Part shown: positions 1 through 10,696 of the stretch, piece by piece
How the letters are laid out: each line of letters opens with the position of its first letter
Numbering within the stretch: position 1 is the stretch's first letter
NCBI GenBank assembly: GCA_027405735.1
Contig: JAPEHQ010000005.1
Coordinates: 1,860,001-1,924,000 of the forward strand
DNA: 64,000 nt
Direction of reading: 5' to 3'
Origin: Mucor racemosus
Lineage: Eukaryota; Mucoromycota; Mucoromycetes; Mucorales; Mucoraceae
Notes under the pieces: model-generated
What the model was told of the DNA's origin: nothing
Database searches by the model: none
The model's input: only the letters and a program-made list of their open reading frames with translations
Program-made: the position numbers and the translations under genes

Positions 1-603
1 GTTTGGATTACTGAGTGATTTTTCCAATTGAAACATACGCCAGCTATCCTGTTGTCTGTTCTTTTTATGCTCTGAATCTACTGCTTTTAATTCTCTTTCA
101 GTACAGCTATCTGAAAATAAAGGGCTGATAAAAAATTGAGCGAATCTATCCAAAGCACCTTCTAAATGTTCTTGACCAACTTCAAAATAATAATTTGTGT
201 CCTCGACTCCAGTGAAAGCATTAGAGAAACCAGAATGCTCAGATAGATATTGATTATAGTCATTTTCTTTGGGATACTTTTCTGTACCCATAAATAAGAG
301 ATGCTCGCAGAAATGAGCCAAACCTTGAAGGTCGACTGGATCACTAATGTGTCCAACGTGAACATCCAATGCTGCACTAGATTTATCTGTATCTTTATCA
401 TGAACTAGCAATACTTGGAGATCATTTGAAGCCAATTTTATAAGACGATAATCACGATCATCATTATCCGACTTTTCCAACTTTTGAGTATAAGTCCAGT
501 AATTACCATGGGATCCAAGTTCCCAATCAGAAGTTGCTTTTGTTGTCATCAAAGTTCGAAATAAGGTAGGTTTTGTATACAAACTATAATAAATCATTAG
601 CAT
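1..603 (-). CDS. Insulin-degrading enzyme-like M16 metalloprotease, N-terminal part (cut by window edge)
   Basis: The frame runs without a stop from ATG at 603 to base 1, giving about 200 residues of an enzyme family normally near 1000 residues. It shows the inverted zinc motif HFCEH (residues about 97-101), then [34 protein letters not shown] and the downstream zinc-ligand region [12 protein letters not shown], all hallmarks of insulysin (M16A). Insulysins are cytosolic, peroxisomal or mitochondrial oligopeptidases that clear short peptides such as presequences and pheromones. The first ATG at 603 is followed by a second at 597 and a third at 555 (MTTKATSD). The extra N-terminal residues ([18 protein letters not shown]) are hydrophobic and basic and could be a mitochondrial presequence; this is inference. 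The C-terminal half, including the inactive domains, lies outside the window. It is divergent from the YIPF gene. Confidence 0.93.
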   Translation of the reverse strand, partial: MLMIYYSLYTKPTLFRTLMTTKATSDWELGSHGNYWTYTQKLEKSDNDDRDYRLIKLASNDLQVLLVHDKDTDKSSAALDVHVGHISDPVDLQGLAHFCEHLLFMGTEKYPKENDYNQYLSEHSGFSNAFTGVEDTNYYFEVGQEHLEGALDRFAQFFISPLFSDSCTERELKAVDSEHKKNRQQDSWRMFQLEKSLSNPN

Positions 604-1191
604 TCAATTGTATTTACATTGGAAAAAAAAAAAGCCTTACGTTTTATGTTTAAAAGTAAAAGAAGCAAAGAGCTTTATCATATATAAAACTCTTTTTTTA
701 TAGGAAAAAAAAAAAGTATACACGCAACACACTCTAAATCTATCTCATTCCTCAATCTCTCACTATATCTCTACTCACGTACAAGCAACTTTAAAGCCCA
801 AAAATGCCCTAAAACAAAGTACAGTCCGTGTGATTTACTTGATTTTGTTGGATAGCGCAACATGAAATGGAATAAAAGCTAATGGCGCGTGGTCCTATTG
901 TCATATTACTACAGAGACGAAATACCATATCTTGACACGTCATGGACATATAACGGTGAATGTAGCAGAAATATATCAATACTTTGCCATTGCAAGGTGT
1001 TGATCAGGTCCAAAAAAAGATGTGGTGTATAGCATAAAGCCATTGTCATCGTACAAATATATCTGTATAGATTCACTCAATTTCTCTGGGCATTTTGTCG
1101 CTTCAGAGATGTTGAATAGCCGCATCTGTTACATTTTTATTTGTTGATAACTTTTTCCGTATCTCTTCTCTTTCTCCTTTTAATCCAAAAT
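604..1191. promoter_or_regulatory. Shared intergenic region between divergent insulysin and YIPF genes
   Basis: 588 bases between two divergent start codons. A-runs occur near the insulysin start (620-634, 703-716) and a CT-rich tract (about 1155-1180) lies just before the YIPF ATG. No RNA gene or repeat was recognised. Confidence 0.4.
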
Positions 1192-2275
1192 ATGTCTAAT
1201 AAATATAATGTCCTTGTGGACATGGAAGAGGCTGCTTATACACAGGTATCAAAAACTGTTAGTCAACATCCTACTTAGGAAATACTGACTGATTCTACGT
1301 AGCCTGCTACTATTGAAAGTGATGGTTTAGAATTCCAAGGTATGCTTCAAGACCTCCCTCATTAAATAAGTTTATACTAATAACATGTCATAGATTTTTC
1401 ATCCAGTCAAAACAAACCTTCTTGTAACATTCAATTTTTGCAGTAAACAAAATGCTAGACTAATATCTAAATTTCATAGTTAATAGTTCGTCTGCACCTC
1501 CACCTCCACCTCCAGCAGCAGCATCTTCAAATACAGGATTTTTTGATTCCCCTCAACAACAAAGAAGTAGTATTAGTGGAAAACCTATTTGGTCTGTTGA
1601 ATACTACGCACAATTCTTTGATGTAGATACTACACAAGTAATTGATAGATGTTTAAAATCCATGTATCCTGTGGGTGATTATGCAGCAGATACCCTTCAA
1701 AATCAACCTGACCTTTATGGTCCATTTTGGATTGCTACATCTGTTGTTTTCTCTGTGTTTGTTTGTTCATCACTTGCTGGTTCTCTAGCCGCTTATATCG
1801 CTGGAAAACAGCATGTTTATGATTTCACATTGTTAAGTTTTGCTGTGGTTGTAGTTTACATGTACGCATTCTTGTGTCCTGCTCTTGTTTGGGCTTCAAC
1901 CAAATATTTTGGATGTCAACCTAGTTTATTGGAAATTATTAATTACTATGGATATGGTTTAACAATATGGATTCCTGTTTCTGTAAGTTTATCGCTATTT
2001 GATAGCGAATTTCTGACTAATTTTCTGTACTGTAGCTTTTGTGCATTATTCCTTTTGATTATGCAAGATGGGCATTTGTCGGTGTCGCTTTCATTGTCAC
2101 TGCCGTATTTTTAGTCAAGAATTTATACATTGTTATCTCTAGAGCAGATGCTAAAACAGCTCGCATTATCTTGTTGGCTATTCTGTTGGCTCATACAGTT
2201 TTTGCATTAGTCCTTAAAATGGCATTTTATAGCTATGATTTCAGACCTGATGTTGTGTCTCCTCCATCTTCTTAA
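1192..2275 (+). CDS. Yip1-domain (YIPF1/2-like) Golgi/ER membrane protein
   Basis: Five exons fit: 1192-1245, 1303-1339, 1394-1423, 1480-1982 and 2036-2275 (287 aa). The N-terminal third is hydrophilic with a Pro run (SSAPPPPPPAAASS). Then comes IWSVEYYAQFFDVDTTQVID and a C-terminal membrane domain with about five hydrophobic segments, including LYGPFWIATSVVFSVF, YDFTLLSFAVVVVYMYAFLCPALVW, INYYGYGLTIWIP and two later helices. The order 'P.W..FF.VDT' then 'D.YGPFW' then 'YGY' is characteristic of YIPF1/YIPF2-type Yip1 proteins, which bind Rab GTPases and act in ER-Golgi vesicle traffic. The two short internal exons (37 and 30 nt) were chosen because they alone keep the frame open. The ALKBH1 gene starts 84 bp downstream on the same strand. 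Confidence 0.88.
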
Positions 2276-2359
2276 ATAAAAATTTGTGTGGCTTCAAAAT
2301 TTGGGTCATTTTCTTTTTTCATTTTCCTTCTTCCTCTTTCTTTTTCAAAATAGAAAAAC

Positions 2360-3742
2360 ATGGCTCCCACTTTTAAATCAAGAAGACAGCAAAAGATATG
2401 GGAAAGAGAACGAAAAGAGGCCGAAGCAAAGAAAAAAACTGCAACTTCTTATGTCAATCAAGCTCCTTTTCGTTATGCTGAACGTAATTTCAAGTCTCGA
2501 GTGCCTCCACCTGACTTTTCACAAGTAGTTGATTTCGAGAAATTACAAGACCATAGTGATATTATTGTACCTGTTCAATTAACGGACGATTTAAGACGAC
2601 TATCATCTGTATTTGGAAAATATGAGACACCTTGCCGAGATGCATATGTCTTGAGAAATGTACCCGGGTTGATCATTATTCCCAATGCATTTACCCCGGT
2701 TGCTCAACGTAGCCTAATCAAGCAATGTTTGAGCGTTTATCCTCAACCGCCCAATACTTCCAATTTAGATACACATTACGTTATACCTGAAACTGGCATT
2801 TGGCCTTTATACGAGGCCCAAGAAAATGGTTCCTTAAAATCTACAGATGCAGGATATTTTGTACCAAAAAAAGTCATTGTGGATGATGAAGACAATTCTT
2901 CTAGTGATGACAACGAGGAAGAAGATGCAGAGCCAAAGATGGCGCCTACAGCTTGTTCAGATGACTTTAAACCTATCATCAACGATCCAAAGCCAGATCC
3001 TCTACCAGCCCCAGGTGTGCCATTGCTCCCACCCTCAGAATTAGTTCGTAAAATGCGTTGGATTACACTGGGATACCAGTATCATTGGCCTACAAAAACA
3101 TATCATCTCAATCGTCGTTTTCCATTTCCGGCAGATGTGTCTGATTTAACAAAAGCAGTAGTGACAGCAGTAGAAAATATCGGACATGACAATGGCGACG
3201 GAAATGCGTGGATCAATCAATACAAAGGAGAAGATTTTAATGCAGAGGCAGGCGTTATCAATTATTATCAATATCGAGATACATTGATGGGTCATGTTGA
3301 TAGAAGTGAAATGAACATGGACGCACCTTTGGTTTCTCTCAGGTATAGTATAGTGATCATTTATGATATTAAATATCTAAAAAATTAATATAATTATAGT
3401 TTGGGTCAATCATGTATATATCTTATTGGCGGCTTGACGAGAGAGACTGTGCCTATTCCATTATTATTACGAAGTGGTGATATTGTTGTAATGACAGGTC
3501 CATGCAGAAAAGCATTCCATGGTAAGTTCAGGCATTCTGATTTGATTTTTCCTTGTTTAATTGATTTCATCACTCTTGCCGTAGGTGTGCCACTGATCAT
3601 TGAAGACACTTTACCAGAATATCTTTCAAATGATAATCAGTACGATGATGCACCTGATTGGAAGCTATTTGGTGACTTCATGAGCACATCTAGAATTAAT
3701 CTTAATATTAGACAAGTATATCCTATAAAAGAAAATGTATAA
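2360..3742 (+). CDS. ALKBH1-type Fe(II)/2-oxoglutarate dioxygenase (AlkB family)
   Basis: Three exons, 2360-3342, 3400-3521 and 3585-3742, give 420 aa. The 2OG dioxygenase core shows the iron ligands His312 and Asp314 (GHVDRSE) and His368 (CRKAFHG), with the 2-oxoglutarate arginine pair in RINLNIRQV (Arg405, Arg411). The RINLNIRQV string is diagnostic of the ALKBH1 branch. Members demethylate nucleic acids (tRNA m1A, DNA 6mA) or act as AP lyases, in nucleus or mitochondria. An N-terminal basic region (SRRQQKIWERERKEAEAKKK) and an acidic insert (DDEDNSSSDDNEEEDAE, about 175-191) precede the catalytic core and are fungal additions. Exon 2 joins as S-L-G-Q-S-C at the conserved beta-strand, supporting the intron call. 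6mA is abundant in early-diverging fungi, which makes the choice of substrate worth testing. Confidence 0.93.
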
Positions 3743-4267
3743 TAAAGCTTTAGAATTGTTCACCTTGAAAGTAAATTGACCTAAAATTGGTTGTAAAAAA
3801 TTAAACGCCTACATTGAGGTGTTCATTTTTTTCATTCACAAGGTAGACCTAACTGAAAGCTATTCTGCATTTTTTGTTTCAGTGAAAAATATTGATTTTT
3901 CGTCGAGATAATAAGAATAATAGCTCACATTAAAGCATAAAGTCTATGATAACTGAGTTCTAAAATAGGTTTGTTGTCAAATCGACCAGAAAATGATCCA
4001 AAAAACAAAATCGTTTAGTAGCGCATGAACTGCAAAAGTAAGTAGGCCTAGCGCATTAAACAGTTTCTGTACAGTTTTCGATTGTGCATCCATCGAAACA
4101 AAATTCAGACAAATATGTCACATAAAAGTTTGCGTAAATTGCGATTGAAATCTTGGAGGTTTCTTGAAGATATACATCACTTTTTATAAGCATATTTCAA
4201 ATATAAGTAATGGGAATAATGCGCACAAATATTATCTATTGTTCGAACCATTACTGAACTTTCTAGC
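3743..4267. other. Intergenic, no gene seen
   Basis: AT-rich sequence after ALKBH1. No credible reading frame. It may be the continuation of the dispersed repeat that starts at about 4268, but its partner is cut off by the window end, so the outer limit cannot be placed. Confidence 0.4.
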
Positions 4268-5415
4268 TGCATTTTTCGTAGAGAAAATGAGATTTTCGTT
4301 AATTTTTTTTTTCAAATTCAGAATTTGGGATGAGTGTATATAGGGGAAAATTGAAGCTAGAAACGAGGGTATTTCGTTGTACACATTTTTGAGAATATCT
4401 CCACGAAAAATCAATATTTTGAAAAAACCTAAATTGGGTCCGAGAGAGCTCAACCAGGTTGATGAAATAAATGTAAAAAAAAGCGTTTCTGATTTAACGA
4501 ATATTTTTGAAATTTACTACAACAATGTCAAAAAAACGAAAAAATAACAAAAATGCTCAAAAAAATTTTATATTGAAATGCATTATAGAGCACTTCAAAA
4601 CAAATAAGTTTTATTATTAAAGATTGTTAGTATAGCTTAATTTTTTGCAAAGATATGAAGCCGCAAAGTTTTTAATTTTTGACAGTGAAATACGTGTAAA
4701 AATCTGAAACATTAGCATTAAAACGTCATATCAATTGTTATAGATAGGATATTTCCGGAAACTTGTTTTTAAATTAAAGTTGAACATCTCGGGTACATTG
4801 GAATATAATCTTGGTGTTATTTAATGAAAAAAAAAAGTTGAGGCTGTTACATCCACCGGCTAATTGTAAGATAATGAACCTTTTGATTTGTAATCCTAAT
4901 TGCTAAGAAGCCAGCTAACTAATCTACAATAATACTCTCAATTGTTCTTATTGTTCCAAAGCAAGGCCCAGGAAGCGGGGTATGTGAGATTTACCCACTA
5001 CTTGTTGGATTTAGCTATTTAGAATAGGCTCAACTTAAATATGCTGCGTTATTCATATAAATAGATTGATCCGATATGGAATGTCAAAAAGATATAATCG
5101 ATTCAGTATTGATATAACAGATAAGTGTAATATTGAATTTGCATATATATAAGGCAAGTTATTGATATTAAGCAAAGATTCTCTTCATTTTTGTGTGAGA
5201 CGAGATTTAATTTAACAAGTTCCTTTATTAAATTATACATTTTTTCTTGAAACAATATTTATTCTAAATCCTGTGCATTTCGGAGGCAAGGATGAAAAGT
5301 GAGACCCAGTTTTCAAAAAACAATCAGTAAATTTTACCTGTTTTCAAGTCTTTCGTGAAATATAGAATAAATTTATATAGGAGCAGATGGCATAATGCGA
5401 CCTATTGTTTTTCAA
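4268..5415 (+). repeat. Dispersed repeat, copy 1 (inverted partner at 63312-64000)
   Basis: The sequence is recognisably the reverse complement of 63312-64000. For example 'tgcatttttcgtagag' at 4268 pairs with the last bases of the window, and 'gatgaaaagtgaga' near 5290 pairs with 'tctcacttttcatc' near 63411. Pairing also covers 'gagagctcaaccaggttgatgaa' (written in part) and 'aaattaaagttgaacatctc'. No ORF or TIR was found, so the class is unknown. Copy 1 contains a 438-bp insertion (4845-5282) that copy 2 lacks. It may extend left of 4268. Confidence 0.8.
4845..5282 (+). mobile_element. Solo-LTR-like insertion, family D, with 5-bp target duplication GAGGC
   Basis: Flanked by GAGGC at 4840-4844 and 5283-5287. 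Removing it restores continuity with the inverted repeat copy near 63410-63440, which serves as the empty site. It starts TGTTACATCCACCGGC and ends GTGCATTTCG. The right end is CG instead of the expected CA, so either the terminus has mutated or this is not an LTR. It contains a TATA-like stretch (catatatataagg, about 5141) and no coding frame. One copy in the window. Confidence 0.6.
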
Positions 5416-7294
5416 GGATATTAAGCAGCCATTTTTGAGGCCAATTCCATTTCTGACTCATATTGAAATGTTATTCTTATAAATAGTCCTTTAAACTAAG
5501 ACCAAGATGCTCTTGATTCTTTCTGCAGTGGAATTACATACTAAAAACGCTTGATAAAAATAAAACAACCTAAATTCCAAGTGTCGCTCATCAGATATGA
5601 TGCCACTTGAAATGTAAACAACAATAATAAACAAACACTTCAATTGAACACAACAAACGCATGCTAAAAATATGAAATACCCTTTTTGAACCATACATGT
5701 CGTGTAAATGATAGCACCCTTGATCACGGCGCAATAAATTACACAAATGACATATATATCAAAACAGGATTCTATCCAAATCAATAATGATAATAAACAA
5801 AGATATTAATTTAGTCAACTACTCATCTATATCGAAGTTGCACTATCAACATAAATAAGATTCAAGCATATAAAAATTACTCATTAATTCAAGGTTACAT
5901 AAAAATAGATATAACAATAACAATAAACAAAACAACCATTTCCCAAAGGTCGATATTGTCACACTTGACGTACAATCCCTTATGGTCAATGCTCTACATG
6001 ATTTACCCCATAAAATATTAAATCGATAACAATGTTGTTTAGGATATAGACTAGACTGGGTGCACGTATTACTAGTAGAAGTGCTCAAAGGGTTATTTAC
6101 ACATGATTCTTAGCATAGAGTGTTGAGTATGAGGTGATAATGATGTATGCCAATTTTATTTCATTTAGTTATGTTACATTTAGTCTATGATGAAATGGTG
6201 TAGCCTGAGATCCTGAAGTGAGCCAATCATGAAAACGTTTCTGGGAATGGAATTCAGCTATTCCATTTGTATAAACATTCACTGTCTAAAGTTAATCAAG
6301 CATGAACATCCTTTATACTTAACTTGGTCGTATCCTACTAAATTTGCTCTGGCCAATCTAGTATATCATCATGTTGTAATCAACTAGTTTCTCAAGACGA
6401 TGAAATTACTTTTTCATACATTCTGTATTGTAGACTCTATATCCAGGCTTCCAAAACATATAAATACCCTGAATCCTGATGTCGTTCGAGATGGATGGAT
6501 TATCTTTTTTCTTACAATATACTCAATAAATATATCTAGTTTCAACTTTATTTTCTAGTTATTCATTGTGTATATTTAAGCAAATGTACTCAAAACTAAA
6601 AGATTACTAAATATACATCCATTCAAGCCTGATGGTATCCAAGTTCTCTAAACCACTATAAATACCCTCATGTCATAGAACGGTAATTGTCATTATAGTA
6701 AAAGTTTATTATTTGAATCACAAATTAAATGTCAATCTCGCGTACATACAATTGACATCCTGTACAACCAAATCAAAGTGTATTCAAAGATAGAACCAAG
6801 GAACTTGTTGATAAACAAGTCCATAAATTTTTACATTCATGAAGAACCAATAACTTTGCCATCTACCAATGTACATAACAACTCAACACATTTTATCAAC
6901 CTTTCTAGATAATCATTGGTCAGTTACAATGATCCATTACTTTTAGATTTCCATTCCCTTTAGATTAGACAATTAATATAAATAGTAAAAGACTTTCATT
7001 AGCCATGAAGATCTTTATCTTATCTTAAAAGAATAAAATAACATCTTATATTATATTATTTATTACGTGTTTTATTTTCGTTTTTTCACACCTCATACTT
7101 TTTCAATTATTTTAAATCTTCAAAAATCTTTTATAATAAAAACTTTAGCTGATTATAATTGTATTTCTACTGCATTTATTTTATATTTTTTTTCTATTTT
7201 AGTAAACAACTTCGTTATTTACTGCACTTTCTTTTGCTATGAGTTTTTCTAGTAATAAAGCCTACGTTCTTTATGATAAATATTATTCGCACTA
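5416..7294. other. AT-rich intergenic sequence, nothing recognised
   Basis: Only short frames without similarity to known domains. No tRNA-like cloverleaf, no TIR and no clear tandem repeat noticed. Ends at the left border of the first palindromic element. Confidence 0.4.
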
Positions 7295-8329
7295 TGGCCG
7301 ACCTGTGCTACACAAGATGATTTCGTTGTGCCCAGGTGGGCTGCACACTATATCCAGAGCTGTTGTGCCCATTGAATATGGCTAAAAAGATAACAAGATT
7401 CACATGGGCACAACAAAAGAAACTGCACATGAGCACAACGCTAAACCTGTAATCGAGCATAGCAAGGTTGAACGACTAAGTCTCTTATTCTAATGGTATA
7501 TCTAAGTTTTAAATAAAAAAGCGTTTTTTTTTAAAACTTTTCTTACACTTAAACATGTACGGTCTGAAAATTCAGACTTTGTAGCGGACATTTTAGGGGC
7601 TCATTTTATCCTTACCAACACTCATGATTTTGAACAAAAAACAGAAAAATCAAATTTTGATACCAAAATAAACGTTTAAACATACTACATTGTGAGAGAA
7701 AATTGTAGCCATGACTAATACACATTTTATAAAAGCTTAATATTAAATGTTAAGTAATGAAAATTTGTACTTTTGACCCAAAAACGGTTTTTTGGTTAAA
7801 GGATTTTCATGTAATATTTTGCAATAAAAAGGTTTGTTATTTTTTATTGAGCAAATAGAGCGCTAAATTTTGAATATGTGTATATTTTTTGTTTTTACAA
7901 TTAGTAGTATAATTAACTCTAGAATTGCAAAATCAGAAAAAAAAATTTTAAAAAATGTCAAAATTGATGATCTGGACAAGAATAATTTCCGAAATTAATA
8001 TTCCGCTTATAAGCCTTGTAAGTCTTAAAAATAAGAGACTTTATAATACTTGAGAACTTTTTCAAGAATTTACAATGCTGTACCCACTTGATTCAAGCTT
8101 ATTATTGTGAATCATTATACATTTTAATATTGTGTGGTAGTGTATTCGATAATAATATAGTCCTACTTTATAGTTATTACGCTAGAGATGATTTACATTA
8201 AGATTTAGTCTTACCTCTCCAATATTGTAAACATAAATATGGCCATCGCTGGAACCTATTACAACCACCTTTTTATCCTCTTTGTCCCAAGCCAATTTAT
8301 TCAATGCTTTACCAGAACAAAGTTACTTT
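7295..8329 (+). repeat. Left inverted arm of element 1
   Basis: Pairs in inverted orientation with the right arm. It carries the TIR, a short stretch of TGTGC-rich subterminal sequence, then the inner arm that ends inside the dynein-derived sequence at about 8320. It is shortened by an internal deletion near 7447. Confidence 0.8.
8215..8320 (-). pseudogene. Dynein intermediate-chain exon fragment, inverted copy in the left arm of element 1
   Basis: Read on the minus strand it gives GKALNKLAWDKEDKK, then GSSDGHIYVY and a GGAGAG exon end followed by a gtaaga donor. It is the mirror of 10591-10696, differing by a few bases (ALN here, ALD there). It is cut where the inverted homology stops, next to the LTR insertion. 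Confidence 0.7.
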
Positions 8330-8334
8330 TGGCC

Positions 8335-8866
8335 TGTTGTATTCCACCTACTAGTATCATACATTATCACCTTCTACAACAGTATCAATACATCTTACAA
8401 TCTATTGACTACGACATGTATTGAAGTGCAAGTCTTGATATCGGATATAAGAAACTCCTAGCGTACCAAGTTTAATCCAGTAATCACCAAGAACGCTTGG
8501 ACCTCAATTATGAAACCACATTATTTCATCCCAGCAGTTAACCAATCAAGTAGTTATCAAATCAACATCCAAGCATATTCAGCGCAGCATTGAAACAACA
8601 CAACTCACAAGCTCTGCAAGAACGGTTAAATTATGATTGATCCATTTCAATCCATAGATTACTATCAAACAGATCCAATAGTTCAATAGTGCCTTAAATT
8701 ACATCTCAGGATCTCAATGTCTAATCAATATAAAAGGCCATACTTTTACATCTAAATAAACGATATCTTGTTTTTATTATACAGTTGAAGAACTGATTAA
8801 TTACTCATTCTTTTATAATTGTATTCTTTTTTAAGTAATATTTATCAATCCTGAAAATATACGACA
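8335..8866 (+). mobile_element. Solo LTR, family A, copy 1 (TSD TGGCC)
   Basis: 532 bp, TG...CA termini (TGTTGTATTCCACCTA ... AATATACGACA). Perfect 5-bp duplication TGGCC at 8330-8334 and 8867-8871. It shares near-identical sequence with 9915-10443 and 34634-35170. A TATA-like box (atataaaagg, about 8727) lies in the 3' third. No internal retrotransposon domain is present in the window, so these are solo LTRs left by recombination. Confidence 0.92.
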
Positions 8867-8914
8867 TGGCCTATAAAAATTTATTTATTAGTAAAATCAA
8901 TTATTCATAACACG

Positions 8915-9019
8915 CTAATAAGAAATAATTATGGTGTACCTTTGAGAGTCGGTAGTAGTGGTATTAATGGTATACAAGAAGTCAACATCTGGTTTTCCTC
9001 TCCTTGGCTGTTGTTGGCC
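8915..9019 (-). pseudogene. Possible second captured exon in the loop of element 1
   Basis: On the minus strand an acceptor-like tttag is followed by an open frame reading GQQQPRRGKPDVDFLYTIN, then TTTTDSQRYT and a stop. The sister loop in element 2 (38331-38426) keeps the same frame with a 9-base in-frame length difference. No protein family is recognised. The frame conservation is the only support; it could be chance. Confidence 0.25.
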
Positions 9020-9914
9020 ACTAAATAGAAACAAATATTTTTCAGAAACTAAATAGATTAACATAAGCTTATTCATTCATTCAAATCAAATGAATACTAT
9101 ATATACTTTTATAATCACCAATTTTTCAGCAGGTAGATATCAATTTTAGACCAAAAAAGCATTAATTATAACGTAGATGATGGAAAAAAATGACTAAGTC
9201 TTGGATGCTTTTTTTGTTCGAGAAAATATAACACGCCTTAACATTAATACTCAATAATTTATTTCCAAATAAACAATAGGAAAAATATCATGTTCTTGTA
9301 CCTGCTACTTGATTTCAGTTTATAAAAAATATTGGTCTTTTTGTTGTAGTTTTAAATATAAATAAAAGAACCCAGGAAAGAGTGGGGAACAAAAAAGAGA
9401 AATAATCGTAAATCAGCCAATTTTGTGTGTTACAAACAGAAATTTAAAAAATCATAAAAACTTTTAATGTTGCCAAACAGGTTGTTGTCGTTGTTCCCAA
9501 TTGGTCTCCGAAAGAAGAACATGGACAGAACTCTTTCGAACACCAAATTTCAAATTGATATATCTCCTCGTCAATAAGGCAATTCTGTTGAATCAGAGTA
9601 ACTCACATCTGCTTTAAACCGTTCAAATTATCTTCGTTATTAATTATATTATGATTGATATACTTTAGTAAATTGACTAAAAAACCTTGATCTCATTAAT
9701 CTGCTCATCTGGGCTGCCTGATCTGCATAAATGTTTTTATTCTGCCCATCTATGCAGGTCATTATGCCCATGGGAAGCATAGCTTGGCCGTGGTGCAAAC
9801 TTATTTATATGCTAAATACTCACCATATGCTATTATTACTGTAGCATCATCTTATTTTTTATTCAATTGCAATATTACTAAAAAAACAAGCTCTTCATAG
9901 TTTATAACAATGAC

Positions 9915-10443
9915 TGTTGTATTCCACCTACTAGTATCATACATTATCACCTTCTACAGTATCAATACATCTTACAATCTATTGACTACGACATGTATTG
10001 AAGTGCAAGTCTTGATATCGGATATAAGAAACTCCTAGCGTATCAAGTTTAATCCAGTAATTACCAAGAACGCTTTGACCTCAATTATGAAACCACATTA
10101 TTTCATCCCAGCAGTTAACCAATCAAGTAGTTATCAAATCAACATCCAAGCATATTTAGCGCAGCATTGAAACAAGACAACTCACAAGCTCTGCAAGAAC
10201 GGTTAAATTATGATTGATCCATTTCAATCCATAGATTACTATCGAACAAATCCAATGGTTCAATAGTGCCTTAAATTACATCTCAGGATCTCAATGTCTA
10301 ATCAATATAAAAGGCCATACTTTTACATCTAAATAAACGATATCTTGTTTTTATTATACAGTTGAAGAACTGATTAATTACTCATTCTTTTATAATTGTA
10401 TTCTTTTTTAAGTACTATTTATCAATCCTGAAAATATACGACA
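9915..10443 (+). mobile_element. Solo LTR, family A, copy 2 (TSD ATGAC/ATAAC)
   Basis: 529 bp with the same termini and body as copy 1. Flanks ATGAC (9910-9914) and ATAAC (10444-10448) differ at one base. The corresponding place in element 2 (near 39624-39640) is uninterrupted and gives the empty site. Its own target duplication shows it inserted independently of copy 1, so the two do not bracket one retrotransposon. Confidence 0.9.
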
Positions 10444-10470
10444 ATAACAATGGAATGTTTCTAATTTTAG

Positions 10471-10696
10471 GTTGACATTTATCATAAGGCGGGCTAATGA
10501 TACATTTGATACTACTTTAGATGGAACCAGTCAATTTAATTTTTGGAATTTGAATGAAAATACCAAGGAACCATTTGTAAGTACTTTAGTTGGTTCTGGT
10601 AAAGCATTGGATAAATTGGCTTGGGACAAAGAGGATAAAAAGGTGGTTGTAATAGGTTCCAGCGATGGCCATATTTATGTTTACAATATTGGAGAG
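10471..10696 (+). pseudogene. Captured exon of a cytoplasmic dynein intermediate chain (WD40 C-terminal part), right arm of element 1
   Basis: Bounded by an acceptor-like 'attttag' and a donor-like 'gag|gtaaga'. The frame reads DGTSQFNFWNLNENTKEP, then VGSGKALDKLAWDKEDKK and GSSDGHIYVYNIGE. The spacing of DG, WNLN, P, AL..L.W, G.SDG.IYVY and IGE matches the last WD repeats of dynein intermediate chains (DYNC1I), including the terminal VGE/IGE. About 75 codons remain open. It has no promoter, start codon context or further exons, so it is not a gene; it is host sequence carried by the element. The last 106 bases are part of the inverted arm and are mirrored at 8215-8320. Confidence 0.75.

Noticed and set aside
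7067..7252. Phe/Ile-rich 61-codon frame
   Set aside because: Typical translation of poly(A/T)-rich DNA; no other support.
8335..10443. Full-length LTR retrotransposon bounded by the two family A LTRs
   Set aside because: Each LTR has its own target duplication and the sequence between them is homologous to the loop of element 2, so they are independent solo LTRs.
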